NCBI RefSeq assembly: GCF_023715685.1
Contig: NZ_JAMBOQ010000004.1
Coordinates: 310,001 to 374,000 of the forward strand
Length of the DNA: 64,000 nt
Direction of reading: 5' to 3'
Source of the DNA: Priestia aryabhattai
Lineage (GTDB): Bacteria; Bacillota; Bacilli; Bacillales; Bacillaceae_H
How positions within the stretch are numbered: position 1 is the stretch's first letter; each line of letters opens with the position of its first letter. This document shows positions 52,144 through 61,504 of the stretch, piece by piece. Below the pieces are notes generated by a model. That model did not search any database and was not told where the DNA came from. It worked only from the letters and a program-made list of their open reading frames with translations. A program made the position numbers and the translations under genes.

Positions 52144-53613
52144 ATGAATATGTTTACAGATGACAGCGTAATGCTACACACCGATTTATATCAAATTAAT
52201 ATGGGAGAAACGTATTGGGAAGATAATATTCATCAAAAGAAGGCTGTTTTTGAAGTTTTCTTCCGCAAACTTCCTTTTGGGAATGGGTATGCTGTTTTTG
52301 CTGGGTTAGAAAGAATTATTGAATATATTAAAGCATTTAAATTTAGCGAATCAGATTTAACGTACTTGCACGAAGAATTAGGTTTTAAAGAAGATTATTT
52401 AGCTTACTTAAAAGATCTTACGTTTACTGGAACGATTCGATGTATGCGTGAAGGTGAGCTTGTGTTTCATAATGAACCAATTTTACGTGTAGAAGCACCA
52501 TTAATTGAAGCGCAGCTCGTAGAAACAGCTATTTTGAATATTGTGAATTACCAAACGCTGATTGCGACGAAAGCAGCTCGAATCAAACATGTAGTAGGAG
52601 ATCAAGTGGCAATGGAGTTTGGAACACGACGCGCTCAAGAAATGGACGCTGCCATTTGGGGAACAAGAGCAGCCTATATTGGTGGATTTGGTGCTACTTC
52701 TAACGTGCGAGCAGGAAAGAAATTTGGAATTCCAGTGGCAGGAACGCATGCTCATGCGATGGTGCAAGCTTATAAAGACGAATATATTGCATTTCATAAA
52801 TATGCTCGTCGCCATAAAAACTGTGTATTTTTAGTTGATACGTACGATACGTTAAAATCAGGAGTTCCCAATGCCATTAAAGTAGCAAAAGAATTAGGCG
52901 ATAAAATTAATTTTACAGCGATTCGCTTAGACAGCGGTGATTTAACCTATTTGTCTAAAAAAGCTCGTCAAATGTTAGATGAAGCAGGGTTTACAGAGAC
53001 AAAAATTGTTGCTTCCAACGATTTAGATGAAGATACAATTATGCATTTAAAGTCGCAAGGGGCACGAATAGACATGTGGGGAATTGGTACTAAGCTAATT
53101 ACTGCATATGATCAGCCGGCGCTTGGAGCAGTATATAAACTCGTCTCTATTGAAGGAGAAAATGGCGAGATGATGGATACGATTAAAATTAGTGCGAATC
53201 CTGAAAAAGTGAGTACACCAGGGTTGAAGCGCGTATATCGTATTATTAATAATTTGAACGGAAAATCTGAAGGGGATTATATCACTATGGAAGACGAAGA
53301 TCCTCAAAGCGAAGAACGTTTAAAAATGTTCCATCCTGTTCATACGTTTATCAGTAAATTCGTCACAAATTTTGAGGCAAAAGAACTTCATCATGATATC
53401 TTTGTAAACGGAAAACTTGTGTATGAAACAGAAGAACTTCAGGAAATTCAGCAGTACGTAAAAGATAATTTAGAGCTGCTTTGGGATGAATATAAGCGCA
53501 CGCGCAATCCTGAAGAATATCCAGTGGATTTAAGTGAAAAATGTTGGGAAAATAAAACGCGTCAAATTGCGTACGTAAAACATAAAGTAGAGGAAGCCCT
53601 AAATAAAAAATAG
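52144..53613 (+). CDS. pncB: Nicotinate phosphoribosyltransferase
   Basis: 489 residues, the normal length of the Bacillus enzyme (YueK). Characteristic blocks are LHTDLYQINMGETYW, FGTRRAQEMDAAIWGTRAAY (with the active-site region), VAGTHAHAMVQAY, FLVDTYDTLKSGVPNAIKVA and RLDSGDLTYLS. It converts nicotinate and PRPP to nicotinate mononucleotide with ATP stimulation. Third gene of the NrtR-controlled unit; it begins 23 nt after pncA and ends 15 nt before nadD. Confidence 0.96.
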   Translation: MNMFTDDSVMLHTDLYQINMGETYWEDNIHQKKAVFEVFFRKLPFGNGYAVFAGLERIIEYIKAFKFSESDLTYLHEELGFKEDYLAYLKDLTFTGTIRCMREGELVFHNEPILRVEAPLIEAQLVETAILNIVNYQTLIATKAARIKHVVGDQVAMEFGTRRAQEMDAAIWGTRAAYIGGFGATSNVRAGKKFGIPVAGTHAHAMVQAYKDEYIAFHKYARRHKNCVFLVDTYDTLKSGVPNAIKVAKELGDKINFTAIRLDSGDLTYLSKKARQMLDEAGFTETKIVASNDLDEDTIMHLKSQGARIDMWGIGTKLITAYDQPALGAVYKLVSIEGENGEMMDTIKISANPEKVSTPGLKRVYRIINNLNGKSEGDYITMEDEDPQSEERLKMFHPVHTFISKFVTNFEAKELHHDIFVNGKLVYETEELQEIQQYVKDNLELLWDEYKRTRNPEEYPVDLSEKCWENKTRQIAYVKHKVEEALNKK

Positions 53614-53628
53614 TAGGGAGCTGGGGAC

Positions 53629-54309
53629 ATGTCAGATACGCTTGCTTATTTTCAACAGCTAAATCCTGATAAGAAAATAGATAAGCTTTTAGAAAAAGGA
53701 GCGAAAATTGGAATTTATGGTTCTTCTTTTGATCCGGTTACCAATGTTCATCTTTGGACGGCATCAACGGTCGCTCATCGAAAGAAGTTAGATGCTATTA
53801 TCTTTTTGCCTTCATCGCACAAACGAACAGATAAAAAGCTCCAAACGTCCGATGAGCACCGTGTAAATATGGTTAGCTTAGCGATTAAAGACAACCCGAA
53901 ATTTTTGCTCGATACGTATGAGCTAGACGTATTGCCCGGCTATCATTACACATACTACACTATGGAACATTTTAAAAAATTGCTTCCACACGCTGACTTA
54001 TTTTTTATCATGGGAGCCGACTTACTTCAAGATATTGGTGAAGGCAAGTGGAAGAAAGCAGATGAACTTATTAGTAAAAACCAGTTTATCATCATGGCAA
54101 GAGAGGGAATAGACATGTTGAAAGCTATTAGTCATTCTCCCTTGCTTCGAAATTATGACGACGGTCGGTTTCAGCTTCTTGATAAAGGGCTAGCGATGGA
54201 AATCAGCTCTACTTATATTCGTCAAGAATTTGCCCGGGGCGGAGAACCAAGATATTTAATGCCTGATCTCTGTTATTTTTATAGTAAAAAACATGGATTG
54301 TATCAGTAA
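53629..54309 (+). CDS. nadD: Nicotinate-nucleotide adenylyltransferase (salvage paralogue)
   Basis: 226 residues. Nucleotidyltransferase motif [20 protein letters not shown] (GxFDPxxxxH type) and the C-terminal [20 protein letters not shown] (ISSTxxR). It adenylates nicotinate mononucleotide to deamido-NAD. It is longer than typical NadD by about 27 N-terminal residues ([20 protein letters not shown]), and Bacillus also carries a housekeeping nadD elsewhere, so this is probably a dedicated salvage copy. Overlapping transcription with pncB and nadE is expected from the short gaps. Confidence 0.9.
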   Translation: MSDTLAYFQQLNPDKKIDKLLEKGAKIGIYGSSFDPVTNVHLWTASTVAHRKKLDAIIFLPSSHKRTDKKLQTSDEHRVNMVSLAIKDNPKFLLDTYELDVLPGYHYTYYTMEHFKKLLPHADLFFIMGADLLQDIGEGKWKKADELISKNQFIIMAREGIDMLKAISHSPLLRNYDDGRFQLLDKGLAMEISSTYIRQEFARGGEPRYLMPDLCYFYSKKHGLYQ

Positions 54310-54343
54310 GAAATCTACATATAATGGAAGGAGAGCATGTATC

Positions 54344-55165
54344 ATGTCAGACATGCAAGAAAGAATAAGAAAAGAGTTACATGTGAAATCTGAAATTGAT
54401 CCAGCACAAGAAATTCGTGCCCGCGTTGATTTTCTGAAAAACTACCTAAAGTCAGCAAATGCAAAAGGCTTTGTATTAGGTATAAGCGGAGGGCAGGACT
54501 CTAGCTTAGCTGGACGATTAGCGCAGATTGCTGTAGACGAATTGCGAAAAGAAGAATATGAAGCAAAATTTGTAGCCGTTCGCTTGCCTCATGGCACGCA
54601 GCATGATGAAGCGGATGCGAAGGCGTCACTAGAATTTATTAAACCTAATGAAACATATACGTTTAATATCAAAAACACGGTGGAAGCATTTGAAAGTTCA
54701 TTTACAGGTGCTACGGATATAGCGCTGTCTGATTTTCATAAAGGAAATGTCAAAGCACGTACGCGTATGATTGTACAGTATGCAATCGGAGGAGAAAACG
54801 GCCTTTTAGTTATCGGAACCGATCATGCAGCAGAAGCAGTAACAGGCTTTTTTACAAAATACGGGGATGGCGGAGCAGACGTGCTGCCTCTAACGGGATT
54901 AACAAAGCGTCAAGGAAAAGCATTGCTAAAAGAATTAGGTGCAGATAAACGATTGTACGAAAAAGTACCAACGGCTGACCTATTAGATAATAGTCCTGGT
55001 CAATCTGATGAAACAGAACTAGGAATTTCTTATGATGAACTAGACGATTATTTGGAAGGAAAAGAAGTATCACAAGAAGCGGCTGAAAAAATTGAACAGC
55101 GCTATCGTATTACTGAACATAAGCGTCAGTTACCGGCTAGCATGTTTGATGAGTGGTGGAAATGA
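54344..55165 (+). CDS. nadE: Ammonia-dependent NAD+ synthetase
   Basis: 273 residues from ATG 54344 (GGAAGGAG upstream). The PP-loop motif is [20 protein letters not shown]; other blocks are [34 protein letters not shown] and [20 protein letters not shown]. It amidates deamido-NAD to NAD with ATP and NH3, and has no glutaminase domain. Last gene of the salvage operon, which with pncA, pncB and nadD gives a complete route from nicotinamide to NAD. A terminator follows. Confidence 0.97.
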   Translation: MSDMQERIRKELHVKSEIDPAQEIRARVDFLKNYLKSANAKGFVLGISGGQDSSLAGRLAQIAVDELRKEEYEAKFVAVRLPHGTQHDEADAKASLEFIKPNETYTFNIKNTVEAFESSFTGATDIALSDFHKGNVKARTRMIVQYAIGGENGLLVIGTDHAAEAVTGFFTKYGDGGADVLPLTGLTKRQGKALLKELGADKRLYEKVPTADLLDNSPGQSDETELGISYDELDDYLEGKEVSQEAAEKIEQRYRITEHKRQLPASMFDEWWK

Positions 55166-55169
55166 GAGA

Positions 55170-55208
55170 AATGCCCATATTAGGTATATCTAATATGGGC
55201 ATTATTTT
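55170..55208 (+). terminator. Rho-independent terminator of the NAD operon
   Basis: AATGCCCATATTA / TAATATGGGCATT (13 bp, 8-nt loop) followed by ATTTT. Confidence 0.85.
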
Positions 55209-55281
55209 GACCGATTTCTTTAATAAAACAAAAAAGAGGCGAGAAAAGTGTAATTTAACGAATTGTTTTCTCATACACACT

Positions 55282-55309
55282 TTGTTATTTTTACGCACTT
55301 TGGTATAAT
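55282..55309 (+). promoter_or_regulatory. SigA promoter of the YabR-like gene
   Basis: TTGTTA (55282-55287), a 16-nt spacer and TATAAT (55304-55309) with an upstream TG. Confidence 0.65.
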
Positions 55310-55346
55310 GAAGTGCTTTTAATATTATTGAGGAGGAACATTTTTT

Positions 55347-55784
55347 ATGGCAGTTGAAGTAGGTAGCAAGGTACAAGGTAAAGTAACAGGTATTACTAAT
55401 TTTGGAGCATTTGTAGAATTACCTGGAGGTCAAACTGGGCTTGTACATATTAGTGAGGTAGCTGACAGCTATGTAAAAGACATTAATGACCATCTTAAAG
55501 TTGGTCAAGAAATTGAAGTGAAAGTCGTTAATGAGAAAGACGGAAAAATTGGATTATCCATTAAAAAAGCGATAGATAAACCTGAAAGACCCTCATCTTC
55601 TTATTCACAACGCCCGCCACGTCAGGCAAGAAATAATGATAATCGTTCTAAAAGCAACTTCCAACCAAAGGAAAACTTCGAACAAAAAATGGCGCGTTTC
55701 TTAAAAGATAGTGAAGATAATTTATCTACGCTAAAACGCAGCACTGAATCAAAACGAGGTGGCAGAGGCGGAAGACGCGGATAA
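55347..55784 (+). CDS. yabR: S1-domain RNA-binding protein (YabR-like)
   Basis: 145 residues. An S1 domain at about 5-72 (VGSKVQGKVTGITNFGAFVE, TGLVHISEVADSYVKDINDH) is followed by a Pro/Arg/Asn-rich linker and a tail FEQKMARFLKDSEDNLSTLK ending in an Arg-Gly patch (RGGRGGRRG). The whole length resembles B. subtilis YabR, of the general stress protein 13 type. In B. subtilis yabR sits next to divIC, which is not here, so this may be a second copy or a relocated one. Probably binds RNA or ribosomes. ATG follows GAGGAGG. Confidence 0.87.
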   Translation: MAVEVGSKVQGKVTGITNFGAFVELPGGQTGLVHISEVADSYVKDINDHLKVGQEIEVKVVNEKDGKIGLSIKKAIDKPERPSSSYSQRPPRQARNNDNRSKSNFQPKENFEQKMARFLKDSEDNLSTLKRSTESKRGGRGGRRG

Positions 55785-55819
55785 ATCCCTTCCACTTTAA
55801 CTACTTTATTATATAGTTC

Positions 55820-55856
55820 AAGCAAGCCAGTAAAAATTGGCTTGCTTCTTTTTTGT
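55820..55856 (+). terminator. Rho-independent terminator
   Basis: AAGCAAGCCA / TGGCTTGCTT stem (55821-55830 with 55839-55848), 8-nt loop and T-run. Confidence 0.88.
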
Positions 55857-55902
55857 AATAGCTTAGTATATGCGGTAGAAGAGTAAAGAGAAGGTTAGGT
55901 AC

Positions 55903-55986
55903 TTACTTGGTTGTAAAGTAGATGCCAATAGTGACAAGAGATGAGAGAAGATCAAGGATGAGTAGGATGAAATTTAAATCTATCAT
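55903..55986 (-). CDS. 27-aa hydrophobic peptide, toxin-like
   Basis: ATG 55986-55984 is preceded by GGGAGGT with 7-nt spacing, an almost perfect ribosome binding site, and the frame closes with TAA at 55905-55903. The peptide MIDLNFILLILDLLSSLVTI plus GIYFTTK is one membrane helix with a short polar tail, like type I toxin or small holin-like peptides. A second frame upstream (GTG at 56027 region, 13 codons, also behind AAAGGGAGGT) ends in the ATGA overlap, suggesting coupled translation. No known family is recognised. Confidence 0.55.
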   Translation of the reverse strand: MIDLNFILLILDLLSSLVTIGIYFTTK

Positions 55987-56522
55987 AATCATACCTCCCT
56001 TTTTGCGAGCGTTGACGTTAGTATCTGCACGACCTCCCTTTATTATTCGTAATTTTTAAAAATTTCATTCAATTAAGTATAATATTTTTTATTAAATTAA
56101 ACTATGTTCTAAATAATAAATACTAAAATAAAAAGGCTCATAAGAAAAATTTTCTTAGAATAATAAAAAAATCTTGTAAGTAAACGAAGGGAAGTAGGAA
56201 TGAGTCCCTGATAGAAATAGTTAAATTAACAGGAATTCGTCAGTATTCTTGCATATTCATCTAATCTCTTCATAATTTTAGGAATAAAAAAGTTTCGAAA
56301 GGATGAAGAACAGACAAAATTCTTCTTTTTTTGAGCATTAGTGCTTAGTTTGCAGGAATATATAAAATGATTCCATAGACTCAAGGATTTTATAGCAATA
56401 TATAGAACTTCCATACTATTCTAAATTTTTAGCTCACTAGCTAAGTAAAAGGTGCGTATGTTCTGGGGATGAAGACATACATAGTAGCACGAGTTATAGA
56501 GAGAAATGGAGAGGGAAAAACG

Positions 56523-58934
56523 ATGAAAAAAGGATCAATTCGGGCTGTATTAAGTACAGTAGCATTTTCGGTTGCTTTATCTTCTTTTGCAATGGGAGCA
56601 TCCGCTAACGGAAATTCAAAGCCGGCGCTTGAACCGTCTTTAGTCAAAATTCAAGGAGACTATAACTTAAAATCAGCCAAAAAAGTAAAAGTTATTGTTG
56701 AGTTAAATGAAGAATCTGTAGCGGAAGCGAAGAAAAAAGGAGTAGCACAAAGTAAAGGAAAGATTAAAAAAGCGCGTGATGAAGTGAAAAAGGAGCTTTC
56801 AAAAGCTTCTAAAACTTCGAAAGTAAAGCGAGAATATGACCAAGTGTTTTCTGGATTTTCAGCGGAACTTCCAGCTAATGATCTTGAAAAAGTAGCAAGT
56901 TTACCCGGAGTAAAAGCTATTTACCCAAGCGTTGAATATCATACAACGGAAGTGAAATCGAAAGAAGTGAGCGCCGAAGAATACGGTTCTGAAATGGATA
57001 AAAGCATTTACTATGTGGGAGCAGATCAAGCGTGGAAATCAGGGTATACAGGTAAAAATATGACCGTAGCCGTTATTGATACAGGCGTCGATTATGACCA
57101 TCCGGATTTAAAGTCGGCGTTTGAGAAATATAAAGGATGGGATTTTGTTGACGACGACAAAGACCCTCAAGAAACGCCGGCGGGAGATCCAAAAGGAGAA
57201 GCGACAACGCACGGTACACACGTAGCGGGAACAATTGCAGCGGACGGGAAAATTAAAGGGGTAGCTCCTGACGCTCATTTACTTGCTTATCGTGTATTAG
57301 GCCCAGGAGGAACAGGGACAACAGAAGATGTGATCGCCGGTATTGAACGAGCGGTAGAGGACGGGGCGGATGTAATGAACCTGTCACTTGGAGACACGAT
57401 TAATAATCCTGACTTGGCAACAAGTATTGCATTAGATTGGGCAATGGAAGAAGGGGTAGTAGCTGTTACATCAAATGGAAACAGCGGACCAGCTAATTGG
57501 ACAGTGGGCTCTCCGGGAACGTCTCGTGAAGCTATTTCAGTTGGTGCGACTCAGCTTCCTTACAATCTGTATAAAACGTCATTAACTGTAGATAACGCAA
57601 GCTATGCTTCAGCTGAAATAATGGGCTTTCCAAATGACAAGGCGTTACTGGATGCAAGCGGTAAAAATTATGAATTTGTACCTGTCGGACTTGGAAAACC
57701 AGAAGACTTTGAAGGAAAGGATGTAAAAGGAAAAGTAGCGGTTATTTCTCGCGGTGACATTGCGTTTGTAGATAAAGTTGACAATGCGAAAAAAGCCGGT
57801 GCTGTTGCCACGGTGATTTACAACAACGTAGAAGGAACAATCCCTGATATTCTAGGTACATCTCTGCCAAGTATTCGGCTATCACAAGCCGATGGACAAG
57901 CTTTGGTAGCTTCTTTAGCAAAAAGATCCGTCACTGGCTCTTTTACTGCAACATTTGATCAGACAGTCGATGAAACAATGGCCGACTTTTCATCTCGCGG
58001 ACCGGTTGTGGATACGTGGATGATTAAGCCGGACATTTCGGCACCTGGAGTAGATATCATCAGCACAGTGCCAACAAATGATCCAAGCAATCCTCATGGA
58101 TATGGATCAAAACAAGGAACAAGTATGGCCGCACCGCACGTAGCAGGAGCAGCAGCATTAATTTTACAGGCGCATCCAAATTATAAAGTAGAAGACGTAA
58201 AAGCATCTCTAATGAACACAACGGAACTGCTTCGTGACCGCAATGGACTGATTTACCCTCATAATACGCAAGGTGCAGGAAGCATGCGTGTAGTAGATGC
58301 AATTAAAGCGAAAACTCTTATTACACCAGGAAGTCACTCGTACGGTGTATTTTATAAAGATAAAGGGAAACAAGTAGAAAAACAAAGCTTCAACATTAAA
58401 AATCTATCAAATCACAGTCAAAAATACTCAATCAAAGTAAAATTTAAGAAAAGCCATCAAGCAATTGACGTTAAATCAACAAATGATCTAGTGATTAATG
58501 CAGGAAAAACGCAAAAAGTAAAGCTAAATGTAAAAGTAGATGCAGGGAAATTATCTCCTGGCTATTACGAAGGCACAATTACCGTAAGTAACAATAAAGA
58601 AACGTACGATGTTCCAACCATCTTATTTGTAAAAGAGCCGGATTATCCTCGCGTTACTTCTGCTTATGTAGATGTACTTGGAAATGGATCATTTGAATAC
58701 GGCAGTTATTTGCCAGGAGGAGCAGAGAAGCTTAGCTATTACATTTACGATGCAACGTTAGAAAAAGGGGAATTGTTAAGTTCGTATACGAATGTAGCAA
58801 AAGGATTCTCTAGCGCAACGTGGGACGGAAAAATTAATGGTGAAGCTCTTCCAGCAGGAACGTATTATTTATACGCAGAAGCAGTGAAAGCAGGTCAGAC
58901 GACTGGTTCTTTAGGAGAATTTGAAATTAAATAA
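56523..58934 (+). CDS. vpr: Minor extracellular serine protease Vpr (subtilisin family)
   Basis: 803 residues from ATG 56523 (GGAGAGGG upstream; an earlier in-frame ATG gives no signal peptide). Layout: Sec signal peptide ending ASA-NG, inhibitor I9 propeptide (about 45-140), S8 catalytic domain with Asp in AVIDTGVDYDHPDL (about 187), His in THGTHVAGTIA (about 232) and Ser in GTSMAAPHVAG (about 534), a PA domain inserted between His and Ser, and C-terminal beta domains ending in a FlgD-like repeat (SATWDGKINGEALPAGTYYL). Length and architecture match B. subtilis Vpr (806 aa). Secreted and self-processed. Confidence 0.95.
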   Translation: MKKGSIRAVLSTVAFSVALSSFAMGASANGNSKPALEPSLVKIQGDYNLKSAKKVKVIVELNEESVAEAKKKGVAQSKGKIKKARDEVKKELSKASKTSKVKREYDQVFSGFSAELPANDLEKVASLPGVKAIYPSVEYHTTEVKSKEVSAEEYGSEMDKSIYYVGADQAWKSGYTGKNMTVAVIDTGVDYDHPDLKSAFEKYKGWDFVDDDKDPQETPAGDPKGEATTHGTHVAGTIAADGKIKGVAPDAHLLAYRVLGPGGTGTTEDVIAGIERAVEDGADVMNLSLGDTINNPDLATSIALDWAMEEGVVAVTSNGNSGPANWTVGSPGTSREAISVGATQLPYNLYKTSLTVDNASYASAEIMGFPNDKALLDASGKNYEFVPVGLGKPEDFEGKDVKGKVAVISRGDIAFVDKVDNAKKAGAVATVIYNNVEGTIPDILGTSLPSIRLSQADGQALVASLAKRSVTGSFTATFDQTVDETMADFSSRGPVVDTWMIKPDISAPGVDIISTVPTNDPSNPHGYGSKQGTSMAAPHVAGAAALILQAHPNYKVEDVKASLMNTTELLRDRNGLIYPHNTQGAGSMRVVDAIKAKTLITPGSHSYGVFYKDKGKQVEKQSFNIKNLSNHSQKYSIKVKFKKSHQAIDVKSTNDLVINAGKTQKVKLNVKVDAGKLSPGYYEGTITVSNNKETYDVPTILFVKEPDYPRVTSAYVDVLGNGSFEYGSYLPGGAEKLSYYIYDATLEKGELLSSYTNVAKGFSSATWDGKINGEALPAGTYYLYAEAVKAGQTTGSLGEFEIK

Positions 58935-58936
58935 AT

Positions 58937-58977
58937 AAAAAAGAGAGTGCCAGTCTAACTGACACTCTCTTTTTTAT
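58937..58977. terminator. Bidirectional terminator (vpr / dehydrogenase)
   Basis: AAAAGAGAGTGCCAG / CTGACACTCTCTTTT (one G-T pair), 5-nt loop, T-run. Confidence 0.92.
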
Positions 58978-59750
58978 TGAGCCGTATATCCACCATCGAT
59001 CACAGCAGCTTGGCCGGTTACGCCTTTTGCTAAATCACTTGCTAAAAACATTGCATAATCTGCAATTTCATCGACAGCAAGCAAGCGTTTTTGAGGGACA
59101 AGAGGATAAATGACTTCTTCTAGTACTTTTTCAAGCGCTACATTTCGTGTACGTGCCAAATCTTTTAATTGATTTTGAACAAGCGGTGTATCAACATAAC
59201 CAGGACAAATCGCATTTACCGTAATGCCATGCTCTGCACCTTCAAGAGCGGCCACTTTCGTTAAGCCAATCACGCCGTGCTTGGCACTGTTGTACGCTGC
59301 TTTTCCTGAGAAACCGATTAATCCGTTAATGGAAGACATGTTCAAAATACGGCCGAATTTTTGCTTTTTCATAATAGGAAACGCATGCTTGGTCGCAACA
59401 AAAGGTGCAACAAGCATAATTTTCGTTAAAAGTTCAAATTTTTCAGTAGGAAATTCTTCGAGCGGGGAAACAAATTGCATGCCAGCATTGTTAATTAATA
59501 CATCAAGGCGGCCATATGTTTCAACCGTTTGAGCAATCATTTGTTCAATATCACTTTCATTTGTCACATCTGCTTTGATGCCTAACGCTTCGTAGCCTTT
59601 TGAGTTCAATTTGTCTGCTGCTTTCTTAACGCCATCTTCATTTAAGTCAGTTAAGACAACAGTGGCTCCGTCTTCAGCAAAGCGCTCACCAATTTGATAA
59701 CCAATACCTTGAGCTGCACCTGTAATTAGTACAATTTTGTTTTCAACCAT
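58974..59750 (-). CDS. 3-hydroxybutyrate dehydrogenase-like SDR
   Basis: 258 residues. SDR motifs: LITGAAQGIGYQIGERFAED, NNAG in DVLINNAGMQFVSPLEEFPT, Ser in NMSSINGLIGFSG and Y-x3-K in AAYNSAKHGVIGLTK. MQFVSPLEEFP and PLVQNQLKDLA are typical of D-3-hydroxybutyrate dehydrogenases (YxjF/BdhA). It would oxidise 3-hydroxybutyrate to acetoacetate with NAD, relevant because B. megaterium stores polyhydroxybutyrate. ATG 59750 follows AAGGGGGAAA. No pathway neighbours. Confidence 0.9.
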   Translation of the reverse strand: MVENKIVLITGAAQGIGYQIGERFAEDGATVVLTDLNEDGVKKAADKLNSKGYEALGIKADVTNESDIEQMIAQTVETYGRLDVLINNAGMQFVSPLEEFPTEKFELLTKIMLVAPFVATKHAFPIMKKQKFGRILNMSSINGLIGFSGKAAYNSAKHGVIGLTKVAALEGAEHGITVNAICPGYVDTPLVQNQLKDLARTRNVALEKVLEEVIYPLVPQKRLLAVDEIADYAMFLASDLAKGVTGQAAVIDGGYTAQ

Positions 59751-59832
59751 CGTTTTTCCCCCTTATATGTAGATTATATAAAATCGCTTACTTTTCCATT
59801 TTATCAAAAATTATCTTGATTTAGCGAGTTTT

Positions 59833-60114
59833 TTAACTGTATTTCACGCGAAAAGAATGGGTGTAGGAAGGGGTGTTTACTATCTTTACTTCCACATTGC
59901 TAACAGAAGCGAACGGAGAGGGGCCTCTTTTAATTTCTTCAATAAATTTTTGGATATTTTTTTCTTCACCTTCAGCATCAATTTCTACTTTTTGATTGTC
60001 TCGATTTCGTACCCATCCGTTAATGGAACATTCCATTGCTTTTAGCTGCGTGTAGTGCCGAAACCCTACGCCTTGAACGCGTCCATCTACAAGCATATGC
60101 ACATGTTTTTTCAC
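59833..60114 (-). CDS. acyP: Acylphosphatase
   Basis: 93 residues from GTG 60114, 5-6 nt after GAGGTGA; longer in-frame starts lack a site. The catalytic Arg lies in VDGRVQGVGFRHYTQLKAME and the catalytic Asn in GWVRNRDNQKVEIDAEGEE. It hydrolyses carboxyl-phosphate bonds such as acetyl or carbamoyl phosphate. Small cytoplasmic alpha/beta protein, monocistronic. Confidence 0.94.
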   Translation of the reverse strand: MKKHVHMLVDGRVQGVGFRHYTQLKAMECSINGWVRNRDNQKVEIDAEGEEKNIQKFIEEIKRGPSPFASVSNVEVKIVNTPSYTHSFRVKYS

Positions 60115-60196
60115 TGTTCTCACCTCACAGGCAATTTTCCCTTTTTTATAAAAAGAAAACAACTACAATCGTAACTTTCACTGTATAATAGAAAAG

Positions 60197-60249
60197 GACA
60201 TTGTAAGACTTTAACAGTTATGACATTGTAAGACTTTAACAGTTATAAT
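60197..60249 (+). promoter_or_regulatory. 25-bp tandem duplication forming the fsr promoter
   Basis: GACATTGTAAGACTTTAACA plus GTTAT occurs twice in tandem (60197-60221 and 60222-60246). The junction creates ATGACA (60220-60225), which lies 18 nt before TATAAT (60244-60249), a good SigA promoter. The first copy starts AGGACA instead. Another TATAAT lies upstream (60184-60189). Confidence 0.65.
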
Positions 60250-60279
60250 GTAGATTAAATTAAGAAAGAAGGGTTATGA

Positions 60280-61497
60280 ATGCAAGCAGCAGCACGAACG
60301 CAGCAAGCGCAGCGGGCGACGATTTACCGTATTTTATTTGCTATTAGTTTAGGACATTTTCTAAATGATTGTATGCAGTCCGTTATACCGGCACTTTTTC
60401 CTGTCCTTGAAAAATCGATGAATTTAAACTACACGCAAATTGGTTGGATTGCCTTTGCTTTAAATATGACGTCATCGGTTATGCAGCCGGTGTTTGGCGT
60501 ATTTGCCGATAAGCGTCCATCGCCATTTTTATTGCCAATTGCGATGTGTCTAAGCATGATTGGTATGGTTGGGCTCGCTTTAGCGCCAAATTTTTATTTT
60601 GTGATTATATCTGTCTTATTTGTAGGATTCGGATCCGCTATCTTTCACCCGGAAGGTTCTCGCGTAGCGTATATGGCAGCAGGAGGAAAACGGGGGCTGG
60701 CGCAGTCTATTTATCAAGTTGGTGGAAATACGGGACAGTCGATGGCTCCGCTGTTTACGGCATTTATCTTTATCGGACTTGGTCAGTTTGGAACGATTTG
60801 GTTTACATTAATTGCAGGTATAGGCGTAGTGGTTTTGTATAGTGTCTCTAAATGGTATAAATCAGAGTTAGCTAATCGTCAACGCTTGAAGAAAAAGCAA
60901 TCAGATGCTTCATTTACGATGAACAAGCAAATTATTTTTGCGGTTGGTCTTTTAATTTTTCTTGTTTTTGCACGTTCATGGTACGGAGCAGGCATACTCA
61001 ATTTCTTTCAGTTTTATATCATTGAAAAATTTAATTTGTCTATCAAAAGCGCTCAGCTTTACGTTTTTTTATTTATGATTGCAGGGGTATTTGGAACATT
61101 CTTTGGAGGTCCGCTTGCCGATCGTTTCGGAAAACGAAATATTTTATTGTTTTCTATGTTAGGGTCAGTACCATTCACTTTATTACTGCCTCACGTTTCT
61201 CTAGGAGTTGCAGCACCTCTTTTAGTGTTAATCGGCTTTATTCTCCAGTCAAGTTTCAGCGTCACGGTTGTCTATGCTCAGGAGCTGATGCCGGGGAAAA
61301 TTGGATTGGTTTCCGGCTTGATTGTAGGGCTTGCTTTTGGAATGGGAGCTTTAGGAGCTGTTGTATTCGGTAAATTAGCCGATGTATTCAGCCTTCAGTT
61401 TATTATGCTGTTTTGCAGCTATCTTCCAATCCTAGGGCTGTTAACATGGCTGTTACCGAGCGATAAGCGTGTTAAAGATATGCATGCAACAAAATAA
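60280..61497 (+). CDS. fsr: MFS transporter, fosmidomycin-resistance type
   Basis: 405 residues with twelve hydrophobic segments. The opening LFAISLGHFLNDCMQSVIPA is the signature of Fsr-like exporters, and FGSAIFHPEGSRVAYMAAGG and GGNTGQSMAPL are equally typical; motif A appears as GGPLADRFGKRNIL in the second half. E. coli Fsr exports fosmidomycin and other compounds; the natural role is unclear. ATG 60280 follows AAGAAGGG. Transcribed from a promoter made by a recent-looking tandem duplication. Confidence 0.92.
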   Translation: MQAAARTQQAQRATIYRILFAISLGHFLNDCMQSVIPALFPVLEKSMNLNYTQIGWIAFALNMTSSVMQPVFGVFADKRPSPFLLPIAMCLSMIGMVGLALAPNFYFVIISVLFVGFGSAIFHPEGSRVAYMAAGGKRGLAQSIYQVGGNTGQSMAPLFTAFIFIGLGQFGTIWFTLIAGIGVVVLYSVSKWYKSELANRQRLKKKQSDASFTMNKQIIFAVGLLIFLVFARSWYGAGILNFFQFYIIEKFNLSIKSAQLYVFLFMIAGVFGTFFGGPLADRFGKRNILLFSMLGSVPFTLLLPHVSLGVAAPLLVLIGFILQSSFSVTVVYAQELMPGKIGLVSGLIVGLAFGMGALGAVVFGKLADVFSLQFIMLFCSYLPILGLLTWLLPSDKRVKDMHATK

Positions 61498-61504
61498 GAA
61501 AAAG

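Larger units (their letters stand above)
55785..56522. other. Intergenic region with micro-operon
   Basis: 738 bp between the YabR-like gene and vpr. Besides the YabR terminator and the small - strand peptide genes (about 55903-56040), the rest (56050-56520) is AT-rich and shows no gene I can support; the - strand frame at 56226-56414 lacks a ribosome binding site. It should contain the promoters of vpr and of the micro-operon. Confidence 0.4.

Noticed and set aside
56226..56414. 62-codon - strand frame upstream of vpr
   Set aside because: No ribosome binding site before the ATG and an AT-rich, low-complexity product.
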